From NCBI GenBank assembly GCA_902363825.1, contig CABJBK010000001.1, positions 186,001 through 250,000 on the forward strand: DNA of 64,000 nucleotides, given 5' to 3'. How positions within the stretch are numbered: position 1 is the first letter of the stretch; each line of letters opens with the position of its first letter. Under the pieces are notes generated by a model. The model did not search any database, was not told where the DNA came from, and was given only the letters and a program-made list of their open reading frames with translations. Source of the DNA: Lachnospiraceae bacterium. Lineage in GTDB: Bacteria; Bacillota; Clostridia; Lachnospirales; Lachnospiraceae. Shown here piece by piece: positions 36,525 through 45,050 of this stretch. Position numbers and translations under genes: made by a program.

Positions 36525-37236
36525 GTTCAGATTCCTCCTTGATCGGGAAAAGTACTGCGGCTGCGCCCGCGATCAGAATGGTAAGCAGTATGATGCGGAT
36601 ACCGGATGAAATGTCACGCACGACCGGAAGCTTTTCAAAAAGATAGCTGGCAGCCATGGAGATGACGACGAGTCCTGCGATCACCCTGTTCTTTCTTGCC
36701 GGCGGTATGATGATGGCAAGGAACATACCATACAGTCCGACACTCAACGCGTTTACGATGCTGACCGGAAGCACATTTCCCATGATACATCCGAGCAGAG
36801 TTCCGAGTGCCCATGCCGGTCCGCCGAGTGTGATCATCCCATAAGTATAGAAGGGATTTAAGTAACCGGGGCGCGCGATCGAAAGCCCGAAAAATTCATC
36901 CGTGATATAAAAGCCAAGGATCAGCCGGTGCCTAAGCGGCGTGTCCGGGGACAGCTTCTGGCTCAGCGCGCAGGACATGAGCAGATATCTCGCGTTGGCG
37001 ATAAATTCCATGACAGCAACCTCGAGAAAGCCGGCGCCGGCGGCGATCAGCGTGAAGCCTGCGAATTCACCCGCAGAGGCGTTGATGAGCATACTGGTCA
37101 GCATGGACTGAAACGGAGCAAAACCGGCGTTTTTCGCGGTGATGCCCAGAGTAAAAGACACGGCAAAGTAACCGAGCGCGATGGGAACACCATCGGTCAG
37201 TCCCTTCCGATACCAGGTCTTGTTTGATTCGATCAT
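36514..37236 (-). CDS. azlC: AzlC-family large subunit of branched-chain amino acid exporter
   Basis: A 240-residue protein with about seven or eight helices. The N-terminal GVPIALGYFAVSFTLGITAKNAG, SAGEFAGFTLIAAG, NARYLLMS, and ITDEFFGLS are hallmarks of the AzlC/BrnF family. AAGGAG precedes the ATG on the minus strand. It is divergent from the LRR-VWA-MoxR operon, and no regulator gene is adjacent, so control is unclear. Confidence 0.92.
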   Translation of the reverse strand: MIESNKTWYRKGLTDGVPIALGYFAVSFTLGITAKNAGFAPFQSMLTSMLINASAGEFAGFTLIAAGAGFLEVAVMEFIANARYLLMSCALSQKLSPDTPLRHRLILGFYITDEFFGLSIARPGYLNPFYTYGMITLGGPAWALGTLLGCIMGNVLPVSIVNALSVGLYGMFLAIIIPPARKNRVIAGLVVISMAASYLFEKLPVVRDISSGIRIILLTILIAGAAAVLFPIKEESEHER

Positions 37237-37294
37237 TTTGTTTTATTCTCCTTAGTAATACCAATTTTACATAACAGATATTGTAACCGTTTTC

Positions 37295-37323
37295 TTGAAA
37301 TTCGTCCAGTGAGTATTTATAAT
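37295..37323 (+). promoter_or_regulatory. promoter of the LRR-VWA-MoxR operon
   Basis: TTGAAA at 37295-37300, 17 bases, TATAAT at 37318-37323. Transcription would begin near 37330, leaving a leader of about 190 bases if the GTG at 37521 is the start. Reading frames in the leader (from 37344 and 37349) look non-family-like and are not called as genes. Confidence 0.65.
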
Positions 37324-37520
37324 AAAAGGCAGAGAAATACGAAATGCGTTGTATCAGATCTTTTTCCCGGCAGAGTACGGCGCTCCGTTCTCCGGCACGG
37401 CAGTTTGCGGGAACATCGAAAAACTGTATGTGGAAGTTGTATGGCATGGTCGGACATACCACGCAATTTGTCGAAGCCGTCAAAGACACAGGAGAGACAC
37501 AACGAAAGGAAATTGGAAAG

Positions 37521-38522
37521 GTGACAGAAGAGAGAGCATACCGCTTTTTATGGCAGAAAACAGAAGATGGAAATGCAAGGCTGCTCCGGGCTTTTTGTGA
37601 GGTGCCGGATCTGGTGCTGCCGGAAAGGATAGACGGATGTCTGCTTACCGAGATCGGAGATTACTGTTTTGCGGAGGCGGAGCATCTGCCGGGAGAGGGT
37701 GTGCGCGTCTTTTCTGCCGGAGTGGATGAAAAAGAAACGGAGGGCAGACTGGCACCGTTTTCCGGGAATTATCCGGAAGTGATCCGTCTGCCGGAGTCTG
37801 TAAAAAAGATCGGAAGTCTGGCTTTTTATAATTGCGGAAATCTAAAAGAGCTTACCGTGGGAAAGAATCTTTGCGGGATCGGAAGTGATGCGTTTATGAA
37901 CTGCCGGAAGCTAAAGGCTCTGATTGTGATGGCGGATGTGCGGGAGAAAACCGGGTTAAAGCAGATCCTCGCCCAGATCTCATGGGATATCACGGTTTCC
38001 TTTTTGTGTGGAGGAAATATCCGGGCAAAGATCTTTTACCCGGAGTATCAGGAATTTTACGATGAGATTACGCCCGCGCATATCTTTGGACGGAATATAG
38101 AAGGAGAGGGATTCCGGGCGAGACAGGCATTTTCAGAAGGTGTTGTGCAGCCCGCGCAGTACGATAAGATCTTTCCGCGCGCCTGTGTGGAGGAAAATGA
38201 AGATACGCTGGTTCAACTTGCGGCAGCAAGGCTGCTTTATCCGGTGGACTTAAAAGGGACAGAGCAAAACCTCTATGAAGCGTATGTCAGGGAGCACAGC
38301 TTTTCTCTTGCCAAAAGACTGATCCGGGAAAGGGATCTTGAACAGTTGAAATTTCTCTGCGAGCGGAAATTTCTCGCGGGTGGAGTGTTAAACGAAGCGG
38401 CGGCATTTGCTGCGGAAACGGCATGGACAGAGGGTGCGGCGAGCCTTTTAACGTGGAAAAAAGAATTTGATGTGGAAAGAACAAAAGAGCGCTATACATT
38501 TGACGGATTTGATGATTTTTAA
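37521..38522 (+). CDS. leucine-rich-repeat (BspA-type) cytoplasmic protein
   Basis: A 333-residue protein with a short LRR_5/BspA-like stretch: IRLPESVKKIGSLAFYNCGN and LKELTVGKNLCGIGSDAFMNC (about 80-135), flanked by unrecognised regions; the C-terminal 100 residues are helical with repeats of alanine and charged residues. No signal peptide. The frame is open upstream to an ATG at 37344, but that extension is Arg/Ser/Cys-rich and unlike a protein family; GTG at 37521 after AAGGA...GGAAAG is my choice, with moderate certainty. It heads an operon with a VWA/metallopeptidase-like protein and a MoxR ATPase and may serve as their substrate or adaptor. Confidence 0.7.
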   Translation: MTEERAYRFLWQKTEDGNARLLRAFCEVPDLVLPERIDGCLLTEIGDYCFAEAEHLPGEGVRVFSAGVDEKETEGRLAPFSGNYPEVIRLPESVKKIGSLAFYNCGNLKELTVGKNLCGIGSDAFMNCRKLKALIVMADVREKTGLKQILAQISWDITVSFLCGGNIRAKIFYPEYQEFYDEITPAHIFGRNIEGEGFRARQAFSEGVVQPAQYDKIFPRACVEENEDTLVQLAAARLLYPVDLKGTEQNLYEAYVREHSFSLAKRLIRERDLEQLKFLCERKFLAGGVLNEAAAFAAETAWTEGAASLLTWKKEFDVERTKERYTFDGFDDF

Positions 38523-38560
38523 GGAATGTCAGGAAAAAAATCCGGGGAAAGGAGAAAGAG

Positions 38561-39892
38561 ATGCCACATATTGAGACACAGAGCGAATGGGAAGCCCGCA
38601 TGGCGGGAAAGATCCTGGATTTTGTGAGAAATGAGATCTGTGTGGATCTGCGTTTCCTGCAGCCTGCATTTTCCGTATTGGAACGAAAACCGGATACCGA
38701 ATTAAACGCGTTCGCGACGGACGGGAACAGGCTTTATTTTGCACCGGAATGGATGATCTCGGTATTTCGCAAAAATCCGGCGTATCTGGACCGCGCGTAT
38801 CTGCACACGATACTGCACTGCATTTTTTCCCATCCCTGGATCGGAGGAAATTTTGAACGGACACTTTATGGGCTGGCGTGCGATATCGCGGTGGAGTACA
38901 CGATCGACAGGCTGGACAAGCCATGTACCAGGCGGGCGCTCAGTTACATGAGGCAGCAGTTTTACGAAAAAATGCGAAGGGAGAAACAGGCAGTTTCCGC
39001 CGCGGTCATTTACCGTATATTAATAGAAGAAACAGATGCAGAATATATCCGTGCATTGCAGATGGAATTTTATACAGATGACCACAGATACTGGCCGAAG
39101 GAGGAGAAGTTAAGCGCGGCGGCAGGAGCAGCACAGAAGAAATGGAACAAAGTCGCAAGGCAGATGACTCTGGAGCAGAAACGCCGTGGAGAAGAAAAGG
39201 AAGAGGGAGAACAGCTGCTTGCGGCACAGGTGCAGGCGGGAAAGAGCCGACGCAGTTACAGGGATTTTTTACAGAAATTTTCGGTGCTGCGGGAGGAGAT
39301 CACATGCGATCCCGATGAATTTGATCTGAATTATTATACATACGGACTTCATATATATAAGAACATGCCGCTGATCGAACCGTTAGAGAGCCGGGAAGTG
39401 AAAAAAATACAGGAATTTGCCGTGGTGCTTGACACCAGCTATTCTACAAGCGGGGAACTGATCCGGAACTTTTTAAAGGAAACGTTTGCAGTGCTGAGTG
39501 AGCAGGACAGCTTTTTTACGCAGTGCAGGATGCACATCATCCAGTGTGATGAGAAGGTGAGAAGTGATGTGGAAATAAAAAGCAGGGAGGAGCTAAAGCA
39601 GCTGCTTACGGATTTTACGGTCGTGGGCGGAGGCGGAACCGATTTCCGCCCGGCATTTTCCTATATCAATGAACTGGTGGAGCAGGGCGTTTTCAAAAAC
39701 CTGAAAGGGCTTTTGTATTTTACGGATGGAAAAGGAACTTACCCCAAAAAGAAGCCGGCCTATCAGACGGCGTTCCTGTTTTTGGACGATTATGACGGGA
39801 GCGCGGTTCCGCCATGGGCAATGCGGCTTCGGCTGGAGCCGGAGGAATTTGGCAGGAAAGAAAAAAGAGAGAGATCAGGAGAACAGATATGA
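38561..39892 (+). CDS. DUF2201-type protein: metallopeptidase-like domain plus VWA-like domain
   Basis: A 443-residue partner of MoxR-type ATPases. The N-terminal part resembles the putative metallopeptidase domain of DUF2201 proteins, with LHTILHCIFSH where an HExxH-like zinc motif is expected; the Glu is replaced, so activity is doubtful. A Lys/Glu-rich linker (about 200-230) leads to a VWA-like domain with AVVLDTSYS (MIDAS DxSxS), GGGGTDF (the MIDAS Thr) and FTDGKG. GGGGAAAGGAG precedes the start. The four-base ATGA overlap with the ATPase shows coupled expression. Confidence 0.85.
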   Translation: MPHIETQSEWEARMAGKILDFVRNEICVDLRFLQPAFSVLERKPDTELNAFATDGNRLYFAPEWMISVFRKNPAYLDRAYLHTILHCIFSHPWIGGNFERTLYGLACDIAVEYTIDRLDKPCTRRALSYMRQQFYEKMRREKQAVSAAVIYRILIEETDAEYIRALQMEFYTDDHRYWPKEEKLSAAAGAAQKKWNKVARQMTLEQKRRGEEKEEGEQLLAAQVQAGKSRRSYRDFLQKFSVLREEITCDPDEFDLNYYTYGLHIYKNMPLIEPLESREVKKIQEFAVVLDTSYSTSGELIRNFLKETFAVLSEQDSFFTQCRMHIIQCDEKVRSDVEIKSREELKQLLTDFTVVGGGGTDFRPAFSYINELVEQGVFKNLKGLLYFTDGKGTYPKKKPAYQTAFLFLDDYDGSAVPPWAMRLRLEPEEFGRKEKRERSGEQI

Positions 39893-41376
39893 ATATCAGA
39901 CAGGCAAAAGAAGAGATCAAACATACGGTGCAGGCGTATTTGAAGAAAGATGAGAGCGGTGCGTACCGGATCCCGGCGATCCGCCAGCGTCCGATCTTAA
40001 TGATGGGACCGCCGGGGATCGGAAAGACGCAGATCATGGAACAGATCGCGCGCGAGTGCAGGATCGGGCTGGTTTCCTATACGATCACCCATCACACCAG
40101 ACAGAGCGCGGTCGGCCTTCCGTTTATCCGTGAGGAGACTTTTTCGGAAAAAACATATTCGGTGACGGAATACACGATGAGCGAGATCATCGCGAGTGTT
40201 TACCGCAAGATCCGGGATCAGGGAACAAAGGAGGGGATCCTCTTTATCGATGAGATCAACTGCGTGTCGGAAACGCTTGCGCCTACAATGCTCCAGTTTC
40301 TGCAATGTAAAACGTTCGGAAACCAGGCGGTACCGGAGGGATGGATCATTGTAGCGGCGGGAAACCCGCCGGAATATAATAAGTCGGTGCGTGATTTTGA
40401 TATGGTCACGCTTGACCGTGTGCGCGAGCTTGATATTGAGGCGGATTTTTCGGTGTGGAAACCGTATGCGAGGGAGAGACGGATCAACAGCGCGATTTTA
40501 AGCTATCTGGAACTGCGGCCGAAAAATTTTTACCGTGTGGAAGCGGACGTGGACGGACTGCGTTTTGTGACGGCACGCGGATGGGAAGATTTAAGCAGTC
40601 TGATGGCGGTTTACCGGGAGCTTGACATTCCGGTGACCGAGGAAGTGATCGGCGAATTTCTGCATCATCCCGACGTGGCGGAAGATGTGTCGGCATATCT
40701 GGATCTGTATCAGAAATATGAGGATGATTACGGAATCGCGGATATCCTTGCGGGAAAGGTGAGATCCGATGTCTACGCGCGGGTTTACCAGGCGGCGTTT
40801 GACGAGAGATTCAGCGTGGTACACCTGCTGCTTGACGGACTCTTTGGCTATCTTGACTGTGCGGAAAAGACAAAACGTCTGCTGGACGCGTGGTATGCCT
40901 TCTTAAAAGAATACCGCGCCGAAGTTGGGAACGCAGCGTCACCGGCAGAACTCTACCGGACTTTGCTTGAAGAAAAGCAAAAAGTTTATGAGGCGGAGAA
41001 AAAGGGCGGATTTCTGACGAAAGAAGAAAAAAGCGGATGGGAAAAACTGCTTGCGTGCCTGAAGGAAAACGTGCCGGGAGAACAGCTGGACGCGAAAGAG
41101 AGCTTTTTTATGGCAAAAGAAGGATTTGACCGTGAGCGTGAGAAGTTAGAACGCGAGGAGCGAAACGCAGAAGAAGCGCTTGCACATGCATTTGACTTTA
41201 TGGAGAAAGCGTTTGAGGACGGCGAGGAGATGGTGCTTTTTGTGACCGAACTTACGGTGAGCGCCGGATCGGCCCGTTTCCTTGCGGAGCATCCATCGGA
41301 AAAATATGAACAGTATAAGGAAACACTTCTGATCGGAACGAGAAAGGCAGAACTCTTATCCGAACTGAACCGGTAA
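39889..41376 (+). CDS. MoxR-like AAA+ ATPase
   Basis: A 495-residue ATPase. Walker A is GPPGIGKTQ (about 41-49), Walker B is LFIDEINC, sensor 1 lies in IVAAGNPPEYN, and the sensor-2 region carries RELDIEADF. The C-terminal 200 residues are helical and charged. The frame is open to 39814, but the ATG at 39889 (GGAGAACAG before it) overlaps the upstream stop and fits. MoxR and VWA pairs act as chaperone-like complexes that load cofactors or remodel proteins; the target of this one is unknown, with the LRR protein a candidate. Confidence 0.88.
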   Translation: MNIRQAKEEIKHTVQAYLKKDESGAYRIPAIRQRPILMMGPPGIGKTQIMEQIARECRIGLVSYTITHHTRQSAVGLPFIREETFSEKTYSVTEYTMSEIIASVYRKIRDQGTKEGILFIDEINCVSETLAPTMLQFLQCKTFGNQAVPEGWIIVAAGNPPEYNKSVRDFDMVTLDRVRELDIEADFSVWKPYARERRINSAILSYLELRPKNFYRVEADVDGLRFVTARGWEDLSSLMAVYRELDIPVTEEVIGEFLHHPDVAEDVSAYLDLYQKYEDDYGIADILAGKVRSDVYARVYQAAFDERFSVVHLLLDGLFGYLDCAEKTKRLLDAWYAFLKEYRAEVGNAASPAELYRTLLEEKQKVYEAEKKGGFLTKEEKSGWEKLLACLKENVPGEQLDAKESFFMAKEGFDREREKLEREERNAEEALAHAFDFMEKAFEDGEEMVLFVTELTVSAGSARFLAEHPSEKYEQYKETLLIGTRKAELLSELNR

Positions 41377-41380
41377 AGGA

Positions 41381-41416
41381 AGGAAAAAGGCAGGGAAAAA
41401 TCTCTGTCTTTTTTGT
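41381..41416 (+). terminator. terminator of the LRR-VWA-MoxR operon
   Basis: A 12-bp stem (AAAAGGCAGGGA with TCTCTGTCTTTT, two G-U pairs) ends in a T run, five bases after the stop. Confidence 0.75.
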
Positions 41417-41459
41417 TAAAAATGGAAGAAAAAGTGAGAAAAAATTATCAATAACATTA

Positions 41460-41488
41460 TTGACATCTAATAATCGTTAGAGTATACT
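41460..41488 (+). promoter_or_regulatory. feoA promoter
   Basis: TTGACA at 41460-41465, 17 bases, TATACT at 41483-41488. This strong promoter precedes the feo genes. Its -10 box lies inside the GTTAG-N6-CTAAC element, and a Fur-box-like site follows 14 bases later. Confidence 0.8.
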
Positions 41489-41491
41489 AAC
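41476..41491 (+). promoter_or_regulatory. GTTAG-N6-CTAAC element, copy 1 (feoA)
   Basis: GTTAGAGTATACTAAC, with perfect 5-bp arms, overlaps the feoA -10 box, a classic repressor position. It is the best of six copies in the window. Confidence 0.75.
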
Positions 41492-41502
41492 CAACGAAGT
41501 GA

Positions 41503-41517
41503 TGAAAATGATTATCA
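41503..41517 (+). promoter_or_regulatory. Fur-box-like site before feoA
   Basis: TGAAAATGATTATCA matches the 7-1-7 Fur consensus TGATAATnATTATCA at all but one defined base. It lies just after the expected transcription start. The Fur-family gene at the end of this cluster may bind it. Confidence 0.7.
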
Positions 41518-41545
41518 ATAAAGATAACGGAAAAGAGGAGATGAT

Positions 41546-41758
41546 ATGATGCCGCTCACAATGGCAAATGCCGGAGAACCGAATATCATTAAGAAGGTCG
41601 GTGGAAAAGAAGAGACAAGAAAGTTTTTGGAAAACCTCGGATTTGTGACAGGTGGTACCGTGACTGTTGTATCAGAGACAGGCGGGAACATGATCGTGAA
41701 TGTGAAGGATTCCAGAGTTGCCATTGGAAAAGATATGGCAAATAAGATCATGATCTAA
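41546..41758 (+). CDS. feoA: FeoA-type ferrous iron transport protein (first copy)
   Basis: A 70-residue SH3-like FeoA domain: LENLGFVTGGTVTVVSETGGNMIVNVKDSRVAIG. These small proteins act at the cytoplasmic side of FeoB. GAGGAGATGAT precedes ATGATG; either Met may start. It is followed after 33 bases by a second, different FeoA, so the two are paralogues rather than a recent duplication. Confidence 0.88.
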   Translation: MMPLTMANAGEPNIIKKVGGKEETRKFLENLGFVTGGTVTVVSETGGNMIVNVKDSRVAIGKDMANKIMI

Positions 41759-41791
41759 CAATTTTCAAAAAATCACAAGAAGGAGCAGATT

Positions 41792-42013
41792 ATGAAGACA
41801 TTGAAAGAAGTTGCCTGCGGGCAGACTGTTACCGTAAAAAAACTTACGGGTGAAGGTCCGGTAAAGAGACGTATTATGGACATGGGAATTACAAAAGGTG
41901 TTCCGGTTTATGTAAGGAAAGTAGCACCGCTTGGAGATCCGGTTGAGGTAACCGTTCGCGGTTATGAGCTTTCTTTGAGAAAAGCAGATGCCGAGATGAT
42001 CGAGGTAGAGTAA
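41792..42013 (+). CDS. feoA: FeoA-type ferrous iron transport protein (second copy)
   Basis: A 73-residue FeoA domain: GQTVTVKKLTGEGPVKRRIMDMGITKGVPVYVRKVAPLGDPVEVTVRGYELSLRK in normal order (shown here only to name its parts: RRIMDMGI, APLGDP, YELSLR). It has AAGGAG before the start. It lies 46 bases before feoB, and a GTTAG-type element lies between them. The double FeoA layout is common in Clostridia. Confidence 0.9.
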   Translation: MKTLKEVACGQTVTVKKLTGEGPVKRRIMDMGITKGVPVYVRKVAPLGDPVEVTVRGYELSLRKADAEMIEVE

Positions 42014-42030
42014 TTTTTTTTTCACCATAA

Positions 42031-42046
42031 GTTAGAGAAAACTAAT
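42031..42046 (+). promoter_or_regulatory. GTTAG-N6-CTAAT element, copy 2 (feoB)
   Basis: GTTAGAGAAAACTAAT lies between the second feoA and feoB, 14 bases before the feoB ATG. At this place it could block transcription or, as RNA, shape the ribosome site. Confidence 0.65.
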
Positions 42047-42059
42047 AAAAGATAGGAGT

Positions 42060-44234
42060 ATGAAAATGTCAATGAAAATTGCGTTAGCAGGTAACCCAAA
42101 CTGCGGAAAAACAACATTATTCAATGCACTTACGGGTTCCAACCAGTTCGTAGGTAACTGGCCGGGCGTAACAGTTGAAAAAAAGGAAGGTAAGTTAAAG
42201 GGACACAAAGATGTCACCATCATGGATTTACCGGGTATTTACTCACTGTCCCCGTATACGCTTGAGGAAGTGGTGGCGAGAACCTATCTCATCACAGAGA
42301 GACCGGACGCGATCTTAAATATCGTAGACGGAACCAACATCGAGAGAAACCTGTACTTATCCACACAGCTCATGGAACTTGGCATTCCGGTTGTCATGGC
42401 TGTAAACATGGTTGATATCATGGAAAAGACAGGCGACAAGATACATATCGACAAGCTGAGCAAGAAACTGGGCTGTGAAGTCGTTGAGATTTCAGCATTA
42501 AAGGGTACCGGCGTTCAGAAAGCTGCAGAAAAAGCAGTTGCGGCAGCCGGAAAGAAAGACGCTTCTGCCAGAGTACATGAATTTAATCCGCAGGTGGAAA
42601 GTGTCATCCAGACAGTAGAAGAAAAACTGTTTGATGATATCCCGGAAGATCAGAAACGTTTCTTCGCGATCAAGCTTCTTGAGAAAGATGACAAGATCAA
42701 AGAGCAGATGAAACACTCACCGGATGTATCCGCTGAGATCAAAACTCTGGAAGATGAGTTTGATGATGATACCGAAAGTATTATCACAAATGAACGTTAT
42801 GAATACATTTCTTCTATTATTGATGAATGTGTGACAAAGGGAACCAAGAAAGGTGAACTTTCTGTTTCTGATAAGATCGACCGTGTCGTAACAAACCGTT
42901 TCCTGGCATTACCGATCTTTGCGGTTGTTATGTTCATTGTATACTATGTTTCTGTAACAACAATCGGATCTATCCTTACCGACTGGACCAATGATACCCT
43001 GTTTGGTGAATGGATCGTTCCTGGAGCACAGAGCTTCTTTGAAAACATCGGATGCGCAGACTGGCTGACCGGACTTATCGTTGACGGTGTGATCTCCGGT
43101 GTCGGCGCAGTACTTGGATTCGTACCGCAGATGCTTGTATTATTTATTTTCCTTGCATTCCTGGAATCCTGCGGATACATGTCCCGTGTAGCATTTATCA
43201 TGGACCGTATCTTCCGTAAATTCGGACTTTCCGGAAAATCCTTCATCCCGATGTTAATCGGTAGTGGATGTGGTGTGCCGGGTGTCATGGCATCCCGTAC
43301 GATCGAAAACGACCGTGACCGTAAGATGACCATCATGACAACAACATTTATCCCTTGTGGAGCAAAATTACCGATCATCGCCCTGATCGCAGGTGCGTTC
43401 TTCGACAATGCAGGATGGGTTGCATGGAGTGCTTACTTTGTAGGTGTTGCAGCGATCATCTGCTCAGGTATTATCTTAAAGAAAACAAAAATGTTCTCCG
43501 GTGAACCGGCTCCGTTCGTTATGGAACTTCCGGCATATCACTGGCCGACAGTTGGAAACGTATTAAGAAGCATGTGGGAGCGTGGCTGGTCTTTCATCAA
43601 GAAAGCCGGAACCATCATCTTACTTTCCACTATCATTCTCTGGTTCTTAATGAGCTTCGGATGGGTTGACGGTGGCTTTGGAATGCTCGAAGCAGAGCAG
43701 TTAAACGACAGTATCCTGGCTAAGATCGGTAGCGCGATTGCTTGGATCTTCGCACCGCTTGGATGGACACAGGCAGGCGAAGGCTGGAAGATGGCAGTTG
43801 CCGCAGTCAGCGGCCTGATCGCAAAAGAAAACGTTGTAGCAACCTTTGGTCTTCTCTTTGGATTCGGCGAAGTCGCAGAAGACGGACAGGAAATCTGGGG
43901 AAGCCTTGCAACCGTTATGACACCGATCGCTTCTTACGGCTTTTTGGTATTCAACCTGTTATGCGCACCTTGCTTTGCAGCGATGGGAGCTATCAAGCGT
44001 GAGATGAACAATACAAAGTGGTTCTGGTTCGCAATCGGATATCAGTGTATTCTGGCTTATGTGGCAGCAATGTGCATCTACCAGATCGGTACTCTGATCA
44101 CAACCGGAGCATTTGGAATCGGAACAATCATTGCTTTCGTATGCGTGGCTGGATTCTTATATCTGTTATTCCGTCCGTATAAAGAAAGCGAAACATTAAA
44201 TGTAGATGTAAAGAGCGTAGCAAGCGCAAAATAA
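42060..44234 (+). CDS. feoB: ferrous iron transporter FeoB
   Basis: The main Fe(II) importer, 724 residues. The N-terminal G domain has GNPNCGKTTLFNALTG (about 9-24), switch I TVEKKEG, DLPGIYSL and NMVD; a helical GDI-like spacer follows, then about ten helices with two mirror-related Gate repeats (SGCGVPGVMASR and APCFAAMG carry the typical Cys). ATG after GATAGGAG. It is followed by a small Cys-rich partner and a Fur-family regulator, completing a feoA-A-B-Cys-fur cluster. Confidence 0.96.
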   Translation: MKMSMKIALAGNPNCGKTTLFNALTGSNQFVGNWPGVTVEKKEGKLKGHKDVTIMDLPGIYSLSPYTLEEVVARTYLITERPDAILNIVDGTNIERNLYLSTQLMELGIPVVMAVNMVDIMEKTGDKIHIDKLSKKLGCEVVEISALKGTGVQKAAEKAVAAAGKKDASARVHEFNPQVESVIQTVEEKLFDDIPEDQKRFFAIKLLEKDDKIKEQMKHSPDVSAEIKTLEDEFDDDTESIITNERYEYISSIIDECVTKGTKKGELSVSDKIDRVVTNRFLALPIFAVVMFIVYYVSVTTIGSILTDWTNDTLFGEWIVPGAQSFFENIGCADWLTGLIVDGVISGVGAVLGFVPQMLVLFIFLAFLESCGYMSRVAFIMDRIFRKFGLSGKSFIPMLIGSGCGVPGVMASRTIENDRDRKMTIMTTTFIPCGAKLPIIALIAGAFFDNAGWVAWSAYFVGVAAIICSGIILKKTKMFSGEPAPFVMELPAYHWPTVGNVLRSMWERGWSFIKKAGTIILLSTIILWFLMSFGWVDGGFGMLEAEQLNDSILAKIGSAIAWIFAPLGWTQAGEGWKMAVAAVSGLIAKENVVATFGLLFGFGEVAEDGQEIWGSLATVMTPIASYGFLVFNLLCAPCFAAMGAIKREMNNTKWFWFAIGYQCILAYVAAMCIYQIGTLITTGAFGIGTIIAFVCVAGFLYLLFRPYKESETLNVDVKSVASAK

Positions 44235-44264
44235 GCACTGCACGCAATAAGGAGGTAGTGAGCT

Positions 44265-44402
44265 ATGGGAACAGTGATTACAGGAGTTGTTTTTCTTGGA
44301 GTGATCGCTCTGGTGATCCGGAGCATGGTCCGCGATAAGAAGAATGGCAAATCTCTCCAGTGCGGCGGTGACTGTAAGAATTGTGGAGGACACTGCAGCT
44401 AA
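44265..44402 (+). CDS. FeoB-associated Cys-rich membrane protein
   Basis: A 45-residue protein: one N-terminal membrane helix (VITGVVFLGVIALVI), then a basic turn and a Cys cluster CGGDCKNCGGHC at the C-terminus. This is the layout of the small FeoB-associated Cys-rich family (FeoC-like role unknown). AAGGAGG precedes the ATG. It lies 30 bases after feoB. Confidence 0.88.
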   Translation: MGTVITGVVFLGVIALVIRSMVRDKKNGKSLQCGGDCKNCGGHCS

Positions 44403-44417
44403 AAAGGAGGGGCGAAA

Positions 44418-44894
44418 ATGTCGAAAAATCTTTCCGGAAAAAGCGAAAGAAAGGCGGATGCCAGAAGTTATCACAGAACACAGATGCAGAAGGAAATGAT
44501 CATCCAGAAATTAAAAGAAGAGGGATGCCGTATTACAAAACAGCGGTTGATGCTTCTTGATATTATCCTGGAAGAGGATTGTTCCTGCTGCAAGGAAATT
44601 TACTACAAAGCATCAAAACTGGATGGGAAGATTGGTTCTGCCACGGTATACCGCATGGTAAATACGTTGGAAGAAATCGGCGCGATCAGCAGGAAAAATA
44701 TGTATAAGATTTCCTGCGGGGAGGAGTGCCTTGAGGAAAATGCATGCTGCGTGGAACTCAGTGACCACACGACCTGCAATCTTTCCGCAAAAATGTGGAA
44801 TGCCGTGATCCGTGCCGGAATGAAGGCATGCGGCTATATCGACAACCAGGAGGTCAGAAATGTAGTTGTGACTCCCTGCGAGTGCGGAAAGTAG
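44418..44894 (+). CDS. Fur-family metal-dependent regulator
   Basis: A 158-residue Fur-type repressor. The winged helix has CRITKQRLMLLDIIL, then GSATVYRMVNTLEEIGAI as recognition helix. The usual His-rich metal site between the domains is Cys-rich instead (EEDCSCCKE, CGEECLEENACC) and the tail ends CECGK. It could thus sense iron, zinc or redox through thiols. GGAGGGG precedes the ATG. It ends the feo operon and may bind the boxes at 41503 and 63651. Confidence 0.85.
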   Translation: MSKNLSGKSERKADARSYHRTQMQKEMIIQKLKEEGCRITKQRLMLLDIILEEDCSCCKEIYYKASKLDGKIGSATVYRMVNTLEEIGAISRKNMYKISCGEECLEENACCVELSDHTTCNLSAKMWNAVIRAGMKACGYIDNQEVRNVVVTPCECGK

Positions 44895-44924
44895 CGAACC
44901 GAAAAAAATATGTTTATTACCGCG

Positions 44925-44963
44925 AAGCGGCATGGCCTTTGGGCTGTGCCGCTTTGTTTTTTT
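44925..44963 (+). terminator. feo operon terminator
   Basis: Stem AAGCGGCATGGCC / GGCTGTGCCGCTT with a TTTG loop, then TGTTTTTTT. Confidence 0.9.
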
Positions 44964-44986
44964 GCAATGATACTGAAAAAATGTGG

Positions 44987-44992
44987 TATAAT
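44987..44992 (+). promoter_or_regulatory. -10 element of the egsA gene
   Basis: A perfect TATAAT, 58 bases before the ATG at 45051. The best -35 candidate, TTGCAA at 44962, is 19 bases away, in the terminator's T run. Confidence 0.45.
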
Positions 44993-45050
44993 AAAATTTA
45001 CAGGACTATCAGATGAATCAGCATAAAAATGGGGAAAACGGAGGAAAATT

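Noticed and set aside
37344..37600. Two open frames (from 37344 and 37349) in the leader of the LRR operon
   Set aside because: Neither has a good ribosome site. The first is Arg/Ser/Cys-rich and joins the LRR frame without family likeness; the second runs out of frame into the gene. A regulatory leader peptide remains possible but unsupported.
42031..42046. Reading the feoB-proximal element as a coincidence
   Set aside because: Arms and spacing equal those of five other copies before related genes, so I kept it in the set.
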